Shown piece after piece: positions 52,474 through 63,102 of a stretch of DNA of 64,000 bases (position 1 is the stretch's first letter; the number at the start of each line of letters is the position of its first letter). The notes below the pieces were generated by a model. The model saw only the letters and a program-made list of their open reading frames with translations. It ran no database searches and was not told the origin of the DNA. The translations under genes and the position numbers were made by a program. The stretch spans positions 1 through 64,000 of the forward strand of contig NZ_JAGGRI010000008.1 of NCBI RefSeq assembly GCF_018612875.1, read 5' to 3'. This stretch comes from Lysobacter sp. ISL-50. GTDB taxonomy: Bacteria; Pseudomonadota; Gammaproteobacteria; Xanthomonadales; Xanthomonadaceae.

Positions 52474-54855
52474 TCAATCAGGCCGATAGGATAGCCCAGG
52501 GTCCGTGCGGCGGGTCGCATCCCAGACCCGCGGGTGTGCCTGGCGTCGCGTTTCCACGCCGATGCCGCCGGCGCGCAGGCCGACCCGCAAGGCGCCGTCG
52601 TCGGCGGTGTTTCGCGGCGTCGCGCCGGCGCGGCGCCAGCGTTCGAGCACGTCCGCGCGCGGGTGGCCGAAGCGGTTGCCGTGGCCGCTGGAGACCAGCG
52701 CGTGGCGGGCGCCGGCGGCCCGCACGAAGGCGGGATCGGAGGAGCCTCCGCTGCCGTGATGGGCGACCAGGACCACCTCGGCGCGCAGCGTTTGCGCGGG
52801 CGCTTCGGCCGCCCGGCGGACCAGATCGCGCTCCACGACCTCGCCGATATCGCCGGTCAGCAGCGCCGCGCCGTGCTCGGTTTCGATCCGCAGCACGCAG
52901 CTGGATTCGTTCTTCAGATAGGGAAAATGCGCCGGCGGATGCAGGAAACGCAGGCGCACACCGTCCCATTGCCAGGCGGTTCCGGCGCTACAGGCGCGGG
53001 TTCGCAGGCCCCGCACCGCCTCGCCGTCGATATCGGCCGGCGCGAACGGCATCGGCGCCGGAAACGCCCGCAACACGGCTTTGATTCCGCCGGCATGGTC
53101 GTTGTCGCCATGGCTGACGACGACATGATCGAGCCGGCGCACGCCCAGCGCGTGCAGGGCCGGGACCACGGCGCGCTCACCGGCGTCGAAGCCGTCGCGC
53201 ACCGCCGGGCCGGCGTCGAACAGCAGGCTGTGACGGGCGGTGCGCACCAGCACCGACAGGCCCTGGCCGACGTCGATCACGACCAGTTCCGCCTCGCCCG
53301 GCCCCGGCAAGCGCCGGTCCGGCCACAGCAACGGCAGCCACAGCAGCACGGCCAGCGCCTTGCCCGGCACGCCGCGCGGCAGCAGCAGCCAGAACGCCCC
53401 GAGCAGGGCCAGCGGCAGCGCGAACCAGCGCGCTTCCGGCAGCCACCACAGGGCCAGCCCGCTCTCGGCCAGGGCGCTGAAGACCGGCCAGCCGGGCTCG
53501 AAGCAGGCCGCGGCCCAGCGCCAGGCGAATTCGCCGGCGCCGGCATGCACGCTCTCCAGCCCGGTTCCGAGCAGGGCCAGCGGCACCACGAGCAGACTCC
53601 ACCACGGCACCGCGAGCAGGTTCGCCAGCGGCCCGGCCAGCGACGCCTGACCGAACAACGCCACGCACACCGGCAGCAAGCCCAGGCTGGCCACGCCCTG
53701 GGCCGAAACGAAACCGCGCAGGCGTTCTCGCCAGCCGCCCGCGTCCGGCCCGGGCAGACACCACAGCAACCAGGCCACGCCGAGAAAGCTGAGCCAGAAC
53801 CCGGCACCGAGCAACGCCAGCGGATCGGCCAGCAAGACCGCGATCGCCGCCAGCGCCAGCGCGTCGAATCCGTGCACCGGCCGGCGCGCCATCCGCAGCG
53901 CGGCGATGACCGCGATCATCAGCCACGTGCGCATGGTCGGCAGCGCGAACCCCACCGCCGCCGCGTACAGCAATCCGCCGAGCATCGCCGCGACCGAAGC
54001 GGCGATCACCGCCGGCACCCGCCGCCCCAGCATCGGCAACGACCACCACAGCGCCCGCGCCAGCAGGGCGAAGAAGCCCGCGACCAGGCCCACGTGGAAA
54101 CCCGAAATCGCGATCAGATGGGTCAGGCCGTCGGCGCGCAGAACATCCCAGTCGCGATCGTCGAGGCCGCGCGTATCGCCCAACGCGAGCGCGCGCACGA
54201 AGCGCGAACCGTCCGAGCGCACGGTCGCGGCGATGCGGTCGCAGATCGACTCGCGCCACGCAGTCAGGCCTTGCGCCGCGGACAATCGCCGGCTGCTTTC
54301 AGGATTGCGCAGGTAGCCGGTCGCGGTCAGGCGCTGCATCAGCGCGTATTTCTCCGCATCCGCGCCGCCGGGATTGCGCAGCCCTCGCGGCGCGCGCACC
54401 CGCGCGTGGAAACGCCAGCGCTGCCCGGCCTTTAGCACGCTGCGCGGGCGCGGATCGTCGTCGTACCACGCCAATCGCAACAGGCCACCGCGCACAGGCG
54501 CGGGCTGCGAGGCGTCGTCATCGACGCGGAACTCGAAACGCGTGCGTCGCGCTTCGTGCACGGGCAGATCGACGATGCGGCCGCTGATCGCGACTTCGCG
54601 CTTTTCCCATTGCGCCGGCAGCTGAAGATCGAGCGCGTAGGCGATGTGCGCGCTGGCGAGCGCGAAGCCGAACGCGGCGATCGCGACGACGCGCCAGCGC
54701 GGCGAACGCCACCATGCGATCGCGGCGGCGATGAGCATCGCTGCCGACAGTCCCCACGGACACAGCCACGGCGAGGCCAGCGCGGCGGCAGCGCCGGCCA
54801 GCAAAGCGATCGCCGCGAGTTTTCCGAAAGGCGGCGTCCTTGCCGCGTCGAGCAT
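52474..54855 (-). CDS. comEC: DNA internalisation protein ComEC/Rec2
   Basis: A 793-residue polytopic protein that forms the inner-membrane channel for incoming single-stranded DNA in transformation. An N-terminal OB-like domain (about 60-190) is followed by the competence domain (LIAISGFHVGL at about residue 255, some ten helices) and a C-terminal metallo-beta-lactamase-like domain with SHGDNDHAGG and LVAHHGSGGSS. ATG 54855 has GGAGAA upstream. The gene looks intact. Confidence 0.94.
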   Translation of the reverse strand: MLDAARTPPFGKLAAIALLAGAAAALASPWLCPWGLSAAMLIAAAIAWWRSPRWRVVAIAAFGFALASAHIAYALDLQLPAQWEKREVAISGRIVDLPVHEARRTRFEFRVDDDASQPAPVRGGLLRLAWYDDDPRPRSVLKAGQRWRFHARVRAPRGLRNPGGADAEKYALMQRLTATGYLRNPESSRRLSAAQGLTAWRESICDRIAATVRSDGSRFVRALALGDTRGLDDRDWDVLRADGLTHLIAISGFHVGLVAGFFALLARALWWSLPMLGRRVPAVIAASVAAMLGGLLYAAAVGFALPTMRTWLMIAVIAALRMARRPVHGFDALALAAIAVLLADPLALLGAGFWLSFLGVAWLLWCLPGPDAGGWRERLRGFVSAQGVASLGLLPVCVALFGQASLAGPLANLLAVPWWSLLVVPLALLGTGLESVHAGAGEFAWRWAAACFEPGWPVFSALAESGLALWWLPEARWFALPLALLGAFWLLLPRGVPGKALAVLLWLPLLWPDRRLPGPGEAELVVIDVGQGLSVLVRTARHSLLFDAGPAVRDGFDAGERAVVPALHALGVRRLDHVVVSHGDNDHAGGIKAVLRAFPAPMPFAPADIDGEAVRGLRTRACSAGTAWQWDGVRLRFLHPPAHFPYLKNESSCVLRIETEHGAALLTGDIGEVVERDLVRRAAEAPAQTLRAEVVLVAHHGSGGSSDPAFVRAAGARHALVSSGHGNRFGHPRADVLERWRRAGATPRNTADDGALRVGLRAGGIGVETRRQAHPRVWDATRRTDPGLSYRPD

Positions 54856-55192
54856 GTTGGGTTCTCCGTCGATGGCTGCGCTTCGCGATCCGTGCGAAGC
54901 GTTATGCACACTCTACGGACGGGGCCCGGATCGCCCAATCGGTATTGATGCCGTCGGGCTGTAGGCGTTTCCTGATCGGATCGTCGCCATCGGCGCCGTC
55001 GTTCGTAGCACGGCCGCCCTGCCCCGCGGCCCCGCGGTGGCGGCGAATGCAGGCATCTGCGCTGCGTTCGCTTCGGGTGCGGGATCTTCTGCGATGAGGC
55101 GCTTCGCGCGACCCGCGCAGGTTGCAAGCGTTTGCGAGCGCTACATCGACAGCCGGCGAACGCCTTGCGCGTCGCCGGCCACTTCGTCCCGA
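54856..55192. other. gap between comEC and lolD, no gene seen
   Basis: About 340 bases with no credible gene, repeat or terminator. It separates the lolCD transcript from comEC and may hold the comEC promoter, though no clear -35/-10 pair stands out. Confidence 0.5.
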
Positions 55193-56056
55193 TCAGACTT
55201 CGCTCGGCGCCAGTTGTCGCAGCTTGCCTTCGTGCAATTCCAGCACGCGATCCAGACGCCGCGCGAGGCGGCGGTCGTGGGTCACCAGCACCAGGCTGGT
55301 GCCCTGCTCGCGGTTGAGCGAGAGCATGATCTCGAACACCGTGGCCGCGGTTTTCTCGTCGAGATTGCCGGTGGGTTCGTCGCCGAGCACGCAGGCCGGA
55401 CGGTTGATCAGCGCGCGCGCGACCGCGGCGCGCTGGCGCTCGCCGCCGGACAGCTCGCCGGGTTTGTGCTGCAGCCGATGCCCCAGCCCGACCGATTCCA
55501 GCAGCGCGGTGGCGCGCTGGCGCGCCTGCGCCACCGACGGCGCGTCGATGCTTTCGGACACCGAGCGCACCATCGCCAGCGGCAGATCGAAGAATAGATA
55601 ACGCGGCACCGCCATCACCACGCCGCCCCACGAGCGCGCGCGCTTGGCCCGCACCGAGCGCCCGCTCAGCAGGATCGGCAGCATCACGTTCTCCAGCGCG
55701 GTGAATTCCGGCAGCAGATGGTGAAACTGATAGATGAAGCCCAGCGACTGATTGCGCAGGATGCCGCGCGAGCGGTCCGGCAGAGCGTTCATGCGATGGC
55801 CGCCGACATACACCTCGCCCGCGGTCGGCGTGTCCAGGCCGCCGAGCAGATGCAGCAAGGTGCTCTTGCCGGCGCCGGACGCGCCCAGGATCGCCACGGT
55901 CTCGCCGCGGCGGACCGCCAGGTCCAGGCCGTCGAACACCGGCGTGTGCAGATTGCCTTCCGAATAGGTCATCGCCAGCCCTTCGCAGGACAGCACGATT
56001 TCGTCCGGGGATTGCGAGGCAGCAACGGCGGCGGCCGGATTGCGGATATCACTCAT
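55193..56056 (-). CDS. lolD: lipoprotein-releasing ABC transporter ATPase LolD, with an insert
   Basis: A 287-residue ATPase of the LolCDE complex, which detaches lipoproteins from the inner membrane. Walker A is GASGAGKST, the [18 protein letters not shown] segment is typical of LolD, the signature is [15 protein letters not shown] and Walker B ends DEPTGNLDE. Ordinary LolD is about 230 residues. Besides an N-terminal extension of about 15, roughly 35-40 extra residues (about 134-173, [20 protein letters not shown]) are inserted before the signature. The start lies eight bases inside the end of lolC. Confidence 0.9.
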   Translation of the reverse strand: MSDIRNPAAAVAASQSPDEIVLSCEGLAMTYSEGNLHTPVFDGLDLAVRRGETVAILGASGAGKSTLLHLLGGLDTPTAGEVYVGGHRMNALPDRSRGILRNQSLGFIYQFHHLLPEFTALENVMLPILLSGRSVRAKRARSWGGVVMAVPRYLFFDLPLAMVRSVSESIDAPSVAQARQRATALLESVGLGHRLQHKPGELSGGERQRAAVARALINRPACVLGDEPTGNLDEKTAATVFEIMLSLNREQGTSLVLVTHDRRLARRLDRVLELHEGKLRQLAPSEV

Positions 56057-57293
56057 AGCGCAGCGCCTCCGCCGGTGCCGTGCGCGCGGCGCGCCAGGCG
56101 GGATAGATGGTGGCGACGAACGCCATCGCCAGCGCGACGCAGGCGATGATGATCACGTCGCTGCTCTGCAGATCGGTCGGCAGGCCGGTGATGTAGTAGA
56201 CGTCTTCCGGCAGCAGTTGCACGCCGAGCACTTTCTCGATCAGCTTGAGGATGTGCTCCAGGTTCAAGGTCAGCACGATGCCGCCGACCACGCCGAGCAC
56301 GGTGCCGATGATGCCGATCAAGGTGCCCTGCACGACGAAGATGCGCATCACGCTCAAGGGAGTAAGGCCCAGGGTGCGCTGGATCGCGATGTCGGCCTGC
56401 TTGTCGGTGACCAGCATCACCTGCGAGGAGACCAGGTTGAACGCGCCCATCGCGATGATCAGCGACAGCAGGATCGCCATCACCGTCTTCTCCATCTTCA
56501 GCGCGCGGAACATGTTGGCGTTGTCGCTGCTCCAGTCGGTGACCCGGTACGGACCGCCCAGGCTGACCGCCAGATCGCGCGCCACCTCCGCGGCCTGATC
56601 CATGTCGTGCAGCTTCAGGCGCACGCCGGTGACGCCGTCGCCCATGCGCAGCACCCGCTGCATGTCGTGCATGTTCACGACCGCCAGGCCCTTGTCGTAT
56701 TCGTTGTAGCCGGCTTCGAAGATGCCGCTGACGTTGAAGCGCTTGAGCTGCGGCATCGCGCCCATCGGCGTGCTGCGGCCGTCGGCGGTCATCACCACCA
56801 CGCTGTCGCCGACCTGCGCGCCCATCCACAGCGCGAGCTCCTTGCCGAGCACGATATTGAAGCTGCCGGGGGTGAGCGAGTCGAGCTTGCCCTCGACCAT
56901 CTTCTCGGCCAGCACCGACACCTTGCCCTCTTCGGCCGGCACGACGCCGCGGATGATCGCCGGCTGCTGGCGCGAGGCCGACAGCAGGGCTTCCTTCTCG
57001 ATGTAGGGCGCGGCGCCGACCACGCGGGTATCGGCCATCGCCTTGTTGACCGCGAGCGGCCATTCGACCAGGGGCTCGCCGTAGGCGCTGACGGTGGCGT
57101 GCGCGGCCATCTGCAGCATGCGGTCGCGGATTTCGCGCTGGAACCCGCTCATCACCGCGAGCGTGGTGATCAGCGCGGTCACGCCCAGGGCGATGCCCGC
57201 GATCGAGGCCAGCGAGATGAAGGAGATAAAGCCGTTACGGCGCTTGGCGCGCAGATAGCGCAGGCCGATGGCTACTGAAAGAGGTTTGAACAT
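56049..57293 (-). CDS. lolC: lipoprotein-releasing ABC transporter permease (LolC/E)
   Basis: A 414-residue permease with an N-terminal helix after [17 protein letters not shown], a large periplasmic domain (about 50-265), and three C-terminal helices (FtsX-like: [50 protein letters not shown]). The family signature [19 protein letters not shown] is present. Only one permease gene is found next to lolD, so it probably acts as a LolF-type homodimer or its partner lies elsewhere. Confidence 0.92.
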   Translation of the reverse strand: MFKPLSVAIGLRYLRAKRRNGFISFISLASIAGIALGVTALITTLAVMSGFQREIRDRMLQMAAHATVSAYGEPLVEWPLAVNKAMADTRVVGAAPYIEKEALLSASRQQPAIIRGVVPAEEGKVSVLAEKMVEGKLDSLTPGSFNIVLGKELALWMGAQVGDSVVVMTADGRSTPMGAMPQLKRFNVSGIFEAGYNEYDKGLAVVNMHDMQRVLRMGDGVTGVRLKLHDMDQAAEVARDLAVSLGGPYRVTDWSSDNANMFRALKMEKTVMAILLSLIIAMGAFNLVSSQVMLVTDKQADIAIQRTLGLTPLSVMRIFVVQGTLIGIIGTVLGVVGGIVLTLNLEHILKLIEKVLGVQLLPEDVYYITGLPTDLQSSDVIIIACVALAMAFVATIYPAWRAARTAPAEALRYE

Positions 57294-57449
57294 CTATGGA
57301 GCCGGGACTCGGGATTGGGATTTGGGCATGGTCGTCATCTGGCGCTTCGTTCGGTTCCGCGGTCGGCCGGCTTCGGGCGGGCGTCGGCGCCGAGTTGGCC
57401 GCGCGCCGCGGTTTTCACGACGCCCGAAGCCCGAGTTGAGAATCGCCGC

Positions 57450-58073
57450 TCATGGTGCCATCGAACGCGGACCGCGCGCAGGACTTGTGACCGCGACGGC
57501 CAGCCTCAGTTCACGGCGGCCGGCGGCGTCCAGGGTGTCGGGCCACCACAGCAGGCGCCGGCGGCGGCCGTCGGGGCCGGTGAAATCCAGCCGGGCCAGC
57601 CAGCCGCGCCAGTGCAGGCGCAGGTCGCAGATCGGCGCGGCGGCGAGCGTGGCGCGGCCGCCGGCGATCACCAGCGGCTGCGGCGGACGCCGGGCTTCGC
57701 GCCGGGCCGACCATCCGGCCCAGGCCAGGGCCAGCGCGGCGAGCGGCAGCGACGCGGGCAACGGCAGCTCGGCGGCCACGGCCGAGAACGCGGCCGCCAG
57801 CCCCAACACGATCAAGGCCGCCGACAGCAGCCGCGACGGACGCCATTGCAGGCGGCAGTCCGCCGCCGGTGGCGGCGTGGGGTCGTGGCGCAGCGTTTCG
57901 TGTTCGAAGCGGGCGCCTGCTTGCCGCTGGCGATCGAAGCGGTTGCTCGCGTGCGGTTGCCGCTCAGGGCAGTTGCCTGGTTGTGGCGGCCGCTCAGGGC
58001 GGCTGCTTGCTTGTGGCTGCCGCTCAGGGCGGCAGCCGGCGGATGAATTCGACGAGGGATCGAAGCTCAGCAT
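57450..58073 (-). CDS. YgfX/CptA-like membrane protein
   Basis: A 207-residue protein. The first 55 residues are hydrophilic and carry four imperfect 10-residue repeats ([10 protein letters not shown]-like). Two close membrane helices follow ([36 protein letters not shown]), then a small C-terminal domain ([17 protein letters not shown]). This matches the YgfX/CptA family, which is usually encoded after sdhE as here. It overlaps sdhE by 50 bases; ATG 58073 has GAGGAGG upstream. Without the repeats it has the usual family length of about 140-150. Confidence 0.75.
   Translation of the reverse strand: MLSFDPSSNSSAGCRPERQPQASSRPERPPQPGNCPERQPHASNRFDRQRQAGARFEHETLRHDPTPPPAADCRLQWRPSRLLSAALIVLGLAAAFSAVAAELPLPASLPLAALALAWAGWSARREARRPPQPLVIAGGRATLAAAPICDLRLHWRGWLARLDFTGPDGRRRRLLWWPDTLDAAGRRELRLAVAVTSPARGPRSMAP
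57912..58031 (-). repeat. 30-bp coding minisatellite in the ygfX-like gene
   Basis: CGCTCAGGGC recurs at 57961, 57991 and 58021, exactly 30 bases apart, encoding 10-residue repeats. The copy at 58021 includes the sdhE stop codon (58024-58026), so repeat changes touch both genes. Confidence 0.8.
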
Positions 58074-58290
58074 CGCCGGCCTCCTCATGGCCCATGAACC
58101 AGTGCCAGAGCTTATCGTCCTCGGTTTCCAGCAACCGTAGGAAAACCCCGCGCCGCGCTTCGGAAGCCTGCCTCCATTCGCGATCGAGATAGCGCCCGAG
58201 CAACTGGTCCAGTTCGCGCATGCCGCGACGGCAGCGCCAGCGCAGGCGGCGCAGTTCGATTTCGTCAGCGGCGGACAGTTCTTCGCTCAT
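58024..58290 (-). CDS. sdhE: succinate dehydrogenase assembly factor 2 (FAD insertion)
   Basis: An 88-residue helical protein of the SdhE/YgfY/SDHAF2 family, which promotes covalent FAD attachment to SdhA. The conserved RGMxELD motif is present ([15 protein letters not shown]), followed by the WHWFMGHEE segment. It lies downstream of the sdh operon on the same strand, with a MAPEG gene and a repeat between, and it overlaps the ygfX-like gene. Confidence 0.93.
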   Translation of the reverse strand: MSEELSAADEIELRRLRWRCRRGMRELDQLLGRYLDREWRQASEARRGVFLRLLETEDDKLWHWFMGHEEAGDAELRSLVEFIRRLPP

Positions 58291-58405
58291 GGGCGGTTTC
58301 CGGCAGAAGGGAGCGCGACGATCATCGCGCACGCGTCGTCAGGGCGGCGTTTGCGATGGCAGAACGACTCGCCGGGTTTTGTCGCCGTTTTCGCTTCGCG
58401 CAACA

Positions 58406-58828
58406 TCATCGACCGATCAATCCTATGGCGAGATAAATCCAAAGCGCCCACAGCACCAGGCCTCCGGCCGCATACGCCGCGAAGCGATGCATGACGCGGT
58501 TGTAGGTGCACTGGATGAAACTGTGCGCGATCCGCATCGCCACGAACAGCCACGCCAGCGTCAGGGTGAGCGTGTCGGCCAGACCGTTGAATGCCGCCAC
58601 CGTCAGGGCCAGATAGAACAGCACCGGCAGTTCGAACAGGTTGCGGAAATTATCCGCCGCGCTCGATTCGGTAAAGCGCGCGATGGCCTGCGCCGAGGTC
58701 GCCACGGATTGCGGATGGATGCGGTCGCGGTACATCTGGCGAATGCGCACGCGGAACATGCGCAGCCAGACGATGCAGGTCAGCGCGGCCATCGCCAGCG
58801 CGGGCAGGAAGATCGCTTTCGTGTCCAT
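58406..58828 (-). CDS. MAPEG family membrane protein
   Basis: A 140-residue protein with four membrane helices. The pattern FRNLFELPVLFYLAL and the later MRIAHSFIQCTYNRVMHR are typical of MAPEG proteins (membrane-associated eicosanoid and glutathione metabolism family). Bacterial members are mostly uncharacterised. It is placed between sdhB and sdhE without overlap. Confidence 0.85.
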   Translation of the reverse strand: MDTKAIFLPALAMAALTCIVWLRMFRVRIRQMYRDRIHPQSVATSAQAIARFTESSAADNFRNLFELPVLFYLALTVAAFNGLADTLTLTLAWLFVAMRIAHSFIQCTYNRVMHRFAAYAAGGLVLWALWIYLAIGLIGR

Positions 58829-58992
58829 CGGTCGCCTCGTTCCTCAGTGGCCGCGGTTTGCGCGGCGGGTCGGTGTCGGTGCGACGCGGGCTGCTTTGCC
58901 GGTGAGGGCTGCGCTGATGGGCGGCTGCGTCGCGGTAGGTTGTTAGTGGCTGGACTGTTCGACTGCTCGGTTCCGAGTGTTTCGCTTTTGCT

Positions 58993-59077
58993 CGTCATTC
59001 CCGCGAAGGCGGGAATCCAGAGACTTCAGGCGTTCTCGCACGAAAGTCACTGGATTCCCGCTTTCGCGGGAATGACG
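58993..59077. repeat. paired palindromic repeat (GTCATTCCCGC family)
   Basis: An 85-base element nearly identical to that at 11983-12067: CGTCATTCCCGCGAAGGCGG at the left, CTTCAGGCGTTCTCGCACGA in the centre and the inverted palindrome ending GGGAATGACGG at the right. It lies in the 400-base gap after sdhB, which holds no gene. Confidence 0.88.
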
Positions 59078-59227
59078 GATTGGGAGATGGCGTCTCTGGC
59101 AAAGCATCCCGCCACCCACCGCATCACACCATCGCACCAACGGCCAAGCCCCGCTCGCGAAAACGCCGCCGCCCAGATCGTCCGGACGGCGGCGTCGAAG
59201 GCGCTCAGGTCGAATCCGTTGCCGCGA

Positions 59228-60016
59228 TCAGACCCGGCGCGCCAGCATCAGCTTCTTGATCTCGCCGATCGCCTGCGCCGGGTTCAATCCCTTCGGACAG
59301 GTGCGGGCACAGTTCATGATGGTGTGGCAACGATAGAGCTTGAACGGGTCTTCCAGATCGTCCAGGCGCGCGCCGGTGTCTTCATCGCGCGAATCGATGA
59401 TCCAGCGATAGGCCTGCAGCAGAATCGCCGGGCCCAGGTAACGGTCGCCGTTCCACCAGTAGCTCGGGCAGCTGGTCGAGCAGCACGCGCACAGGATGCA
59501 TTCGTACAGGCCGTCGAGCTTCTTGCGGTCCTGCGGCGACTGCAGGCGCTCGCGGTCGGACGGGGTCGCGCTCTGGGTGCGCAGCCACGGACGGATCGAG
59601 GCGTACTGCGCGTAGAAGTGGGTCAGATCCGGGACCAGGTCCTTGACCACGCCCATGCTCGGCAACGGATACACCGGCACGTCGCTCTTGGCGTCGCCGC
59701 AATCGGCGATGGCGCGCGTGCATGCCAGGGTGTTGGTGCCGTCGATGTTCATCGCGCACGAGCCGCAGATGCCTTCGCGACAGGAGCGGCGGAAGGTCAG
59801 GGTCGGGTCGATCTCGTTCTTGATCTTGATCAACGCGTCCAGAACCATCGGACCGCAGGTCGCCAGGTCCACCTCGTAGGTGTCCACGCGCGGGTTCATG
59901 CCGTCGTCGGGGTTCCAGCGATAGACCTTGAAGGTGCGCGGCTGCTTGGCGCCGGGCGTCGGCCAATGGCGGCCCTTCTGGATCTGCGAATTTTTCGGTA
60001 GTGCGAACTGAGCCAT
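59228..60016 (-). CDS. sdhB: succinate dehydrogenase iron-sulfur subunit
   Basis: A 262-residue subunit that passes electrons from SdhA to ubiquinone. The 2Fe-2S cysteines are in [20 protein letters not shown] and its final C, the 4Fe-4S set in [15 protein letters not shown] and the 3Fe-4S set in [17 protein letters not shown]; all are intact. It is the last gene of sdhCDAB, 80 bases after sdhA. Confidence 0.97.
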   Translation of the reverse strand: MAQFALPKNSQIQKGRHWPTPGAKQPRTFKVYRWNPDDGMNPRVDTYEVDLATCGPMVLDALIKIKNEIDPTLTFRRSCREGICGSCAMNIDGTNTLACTRAIADCGDAKSDVPVYPLPSMGVVKDLVPDLTHFYAQYASIRPWLRTQSATPSDRERLQSPQDRKKLDGLYECILCACCSTSCPSYWWNGDRYLGPAILLQAYRWIIDSRDEDTGARLDDLEDPFKLYRCHTIMNCARTCPKGLNPAQAIGEIKKLMLARRV

Positions 60017-60096
60017 GCTGGCGATCTCTGGGCTGGCGGCGGTACTGAGGGGTGGGAGTTACCGGCGCGCGAACGGGCGCGCGCCGCATTCGCCGA

Positions 60097-61890
60097 TCAG
60101 TACTTGCGTTCCTTGGGCGGCACGTAGGCCACGTCGTCGGTCAGGGTGTAGTTGTGCACTGGCCGGTAGTCGATGCTGGTCGTGCCCTTCTCATCGACAT
60201 AGCACAGGGTGTGCTTCTGCCACTCGACGTCGTTGCGCGTGGGGAAATCCTCGCGCGCATGCGCGCCGCGCGACTCGGTGCGGTTCTCGGCCGAGACGAT
60301 CGTCGCCAGCGCCTGGCTGAGCAGGTTGGACAGCTCGTAGGTCTCGATCAGGTCCGAGTTCCAGATCAGCGAGCGGTCGCTGACCTTGACGTCGGCGAAC
60401 AGCGCGTGGATCTCGCGCATCTTGCGCACGCCGTCGCTCAGCGTTTCGCCGGTGCGGAACACCGCCGCGTCGGCCTGCATGGTGCGCTGCATCTTGTCGC
60501 GGATGACCGAGGTCGGGGTGCTGCCGCTGGCGTTGCGCAGCTTGTCCAGGCGCGCCAGCGCTTCGTCGCAGGCGTCGGCCGGCAACTTGGCGTGCGGGCC
60601 GCCGGGGGTGATGGTCTCGGCGCAGCGGTTGGCCACCGCGCGGCCGAACACGACCAGATCGAGCAGCGAGTTCGAGCCCAGGCGGTTGGCGCCGTGCACC
60701 GACACGCAGGCCGCTTCGCCGATCGCGTACAGGCCTTCGACCACCGCGTCGGGGTTGCCGTTCTTCAACTGCACGACTTCGCCGTGGTAGTTGGTCGGGA
60801 TGCCGCCCATGTTGTAGTGCACGGTCGGGATCACCGGGATCGGCTCTTTCTCGACGTCGACGTTGGCGAAGATGCGCGCCGATTCGGCGATGCCGGGGAG
60901 CTTTTCGTGGATGACTTCCGGGCCGAGGTGGGTCAGGTCGAGCAGGATGTGGTCCTTGTGCTCGCCCACGCCGCGGCCTTCGCGGATTTCGATGGTCATC
61001 GAACGGCTGACCATGTCGCGCGGCGCCAGATCCTTCACGCTCGGGGCGTAGCGCTCCATGAAGCGCTCGCCGTTGCTGTTGCGCAGGATGCCGCCCTCGC
61101 CTCGCACGCCTTCGGTGATCAGGCAGCCGGCGCCGTAGATACCGGTCGGGTGGAACTGCACGAACTCCATGTCCTGCAGGCCCAGGCCCGCGCGCAGCGC
61201 CATGCCGCCGCCGTCGCCGGTGCAGGTGTGGGCCGAGGTCGCGGAGAAATACGCGCGGCCGTAGCCGCCGGTGGCCAGCACCGTGCCCTGGGCGCGGAAC
61301 AGGTGCAGCGTGCCTTCGGCCATGTCGAGGGCGAGCACGCCGCGGCAGGCGCCGGTCTCGTCCATGATCAGGTCGAGGGCGAAGTATTCGATGAAGAACT
61401 GCGCGTCGTGCGCCAGCGACTGCTGGTACAGCGTGTGCAGGATGGCGTGGCCGGTGCGGTCGGCGGCGGCGCAGGTGCGCTGCGCCGGCGGGCCTTCGCC
61501 GTACTTGGTGGTCATGCCGCCGAACGGGCGCTGGTAGATCTTGCCCTCGTCGGTGCGCGAGAACGGCACGCCCTGGTGTTCGAGCTCGATGATGGCCGGG
61601 ATGGCCTCCTTGCACATGTATTCGATCGCGTCCTGGTCGCCCAGCCAGTCCGAACCCTTGACGGTGTCGAAGAAGTGGTAACGCCAGTCGTCCTCGCCCA
61701 TGTTGCCCAGCGCGGCGGAGATGCCGCCCTGCGCGGCCACGGTGTGCGAACGGGTCGGGAACACCTTGGTGATGCAGGCGGTCTTCAGGCCCTTCTGGGC
61801 CAGGCCGAAGGTCGCGCGCAAACCGGCGCCGCCGGCGCCGACCACGACCATGTCGAACTTGTGTTCTTGAATCTTGTAGGCAGAGGCCAC
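60097..61890 (-). CDS. sdhA: succinate dehydrogenase flavoprotein subunit
   Basis: A 597-residue FAD enzyme oxidising succinate to fumarate at the inner membrane. The dinucleotide motif [12 protein letters not shown], the FAD-linked histidine in [11 protein letters not shown], and the active-site [15 protein letters not shown] and R residues in later segments are present. The length is normal. The start is GTG 61890, four bases after the sdhD stop. Confidence 0.97.
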   Translation of the reverse strand: MASAYKIQEHKFDMVVVGAGGAGLRATFGLAQKGLKTACITKVFPTRSHTVAAQGGISAALGNMGEDDWRYHFFDTVKGSDWLGDQDAIEYMCKEAIPAIIELEHQGVPFSRTDEGKIYQRPFGGMTTKYGEGPPAQRTCAAADRTGHAILHTLYQQSLAHDAQFFIEYFALDLIMDETGACRGVLALDMAEGTLHLFRAQGTVLATGGYGRAYFSATSAHTCTGDGGGMALRAGLGLQDMEFVQFHPTGIYGAGCLITEGVRGEGGILRNSNGERFMERYAPSVKDLAPRDMVSRSMTIEIREGRGVGEHKDHILLDLTHLGPEVIHEKLPGIAESARIFANVDVEKEPIPVIPTVHYNMGGIPTNYHGEVVQLKNGNPDAVVEGLYAIGEAACVSVHGANRLGSNSLLDLVVFGRAVANRCAETITPGGPHAKLPADACDEALARLDKLRNASGSTPTSVIRDKMQRTMQADAAVFRTGETLSDGVRKMREIHALFADVKVSDRSLIWNSDLIETYELSNLLSQALATIVSAENRTESRGAHAREDFPTRNDVEWQKHTLCYVDEKGTTSIDYRPVHNYTLTDDVAYVPPKERKY

Positions 61891-61894
61891 GACG

Positions 61895-62305
61895 TCAGGC
61901 TCCCAACGTGATGCGGATGATGGCGAGCACGCTGGCGAGGGCCGCGAGTACGCAAACGAAAACGACGGCGATCTGCGAAGCGACCGCCAGACCCGGGGTG
62001 TGGACGTAGTCCTCGATCATGACCTGCAGGCCGAGCTTGGCGTGCCAGAACATCGCGATCACGAACGCGCTCAGCAGCACCGCGTTGCAGGGATTGGCGA
62101 CCGAGGCGCGCACGCCGGCGTAGTCGCCGCCGATCCACGACACGATCAGGCCCAGCACGTACAAGGTCAGCCCGATCAGCGCGATCGCGGTGACGCGCTG
62201 GACGATGAAGTGATGCGTGCCGTCCTTGGCCGAACCCAGGCCGCGCGCGGTCTTGAGCGGGTTGCGCAGCTGCTTGCCGCCGTTGCTTCCGATCTTGGTG
62301 CTCAT
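61895..62305 (-). CDS. sdhD: succinate dehydrogenase membrane anchor subunit D
   Basis: A 136-residue protein with three membrane helices that, with SdhC, holds haem b and the quinone site. [15 protein letters not shown] near residue 30 and [17 protein letters not shown] at about 80-95 carry the conserved haem- and quinone-site residues. The start overlaps the sdhC stop by four bases. Confidence 0.92.
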   Translation of the reverse strand: MSTKIGSNGGKQLRNPLKTARGLGSAKDGTHHFIVQRVTAIALIGLTLYVLGLIVSWIGGDYAGVRASVANPCNAVLLSAFVIAMFWHAKLGLQVMIEDYVHTPGLAVASQIAVVFVCVLAALASVLAIIRITLGA

Positions 62306-62697
62306 GCGCCACCTCGCGACATCATGGCCACGACCCAGATCAAGGCGGTCAGCACCAGGCTGCCGATGACGCTGATCCAGCCGTTACGGATGAAGGTCTC
62401 GACCTTGTAGGCGTAGCCCGCGTCCTGGACCAGATGGCGGATGCCGTTGATCAGGTGGAAGGCGAAGGCCCAGGTCCAGCCGAACAGGACCAGGAAGCCC
62501 AGCGGCGAGCGCGCGCAGGCGACGAAGCGCGCCCACGACTCCGGCCCGGCCGCCAGGGCGACCAGGCCCCAGGCGATCAGCAAGGCGCCGACGAAAAGGA
62601 TTACACCGGTGGTCCGGTGCACGATCGAGGTCACCATCTGAATCTGCCAGCGGTAAACCTGCAGATGAGGTGATAGGGGTCGTTCGCGGTTCGCCAT
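62302..62697 (-). CDS. sdhC: succinate dehydrogenase cytochrome b556 subunit
   Basis: A 131-residue three-helix subunit. The N-terminal RPLSPHLQVYRWQIQMVTSI and SIVHRTTGVILF motif, and the haem-ligand region HLINGIRHLVQD, identify SdhC. It is the first gene of sdhCDAB; the promoter should lie in 62698-62868, where no clear boxes stand out. Confidence 0.95.
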   Translation of the reverse strand: MANRERPLSPHLQVYRWQIQMVTSIVHRTTGVILFVGALLIAWGLVALAAGPESWARFVACARSPLGFLVLFGWTWAFAFHLINGIRHLVQDAGYAYKVETFIRNGWISVIGSLVLTALIWVVAMMSRGGA

Positions 62698-62868
62698 TAG
62701 CGTGGCAATCTCGGCTGGGCGGCGGCGGCCGCGTGGCGGGAAGCGTGGGAGCGCTTGGGTGTGGGGTGAGTGCTTGAAAAGCGGGTCGTCGGATCAAAGA
62801 TCGTTACTGCGGCCGTCGTCTCCAATGAAGTCGGCGTGCGCCGATTTCGCTGAAGCGATGACCGCCGG

Positions 62869-63072
62869 TTAGAAATCGATGCAACGGCCGTTCTTTTCCC
62901 AGTCGCCATAGCGGGTCGGTTCGAGGCCCTCGCGACCACCGTGCTCTTTCGGAGCATGCTCCACAGGAGCGTCCTTGGCGGAAGGCGATTGGCCTCCCGT
63001 TTCGGAAACGGGAGTTGCCGGGGTCTCGGACGCTTGGTCCGAACGTGCTTCCGGGGTGGTTTCGCCTATCAT
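62869..63072 (-). CDS. DUF1674 protein, succinate dehydrogenase assembly factor 4-like
   Basis: A 67-residue protein whose end, EPTRYGDWEKNGRCIDF, is the conserved C-terminal motif of DUF1674/SDHAF4 (Sdh8), a chaperone that holds flavinylated SdhA before assembly. The N-terminal 45 residues are polar and disordered. It lies 171 bases upstream of sdhC on the same strand and probably belongs to the same regulon. ATG 63072 is the only sensible start. Confidence 0.85.
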   Translation of the reverse strand: MIGETTPEARSDQASETPATPVSETGGQSPSAKDAPVEHAPKEHGGREGLEPTRYGDWEKNGRCIDF

Positions 63073-63102
63073 CACAGCGTTAAATATTAATTCCCGGCCC
63101 CC

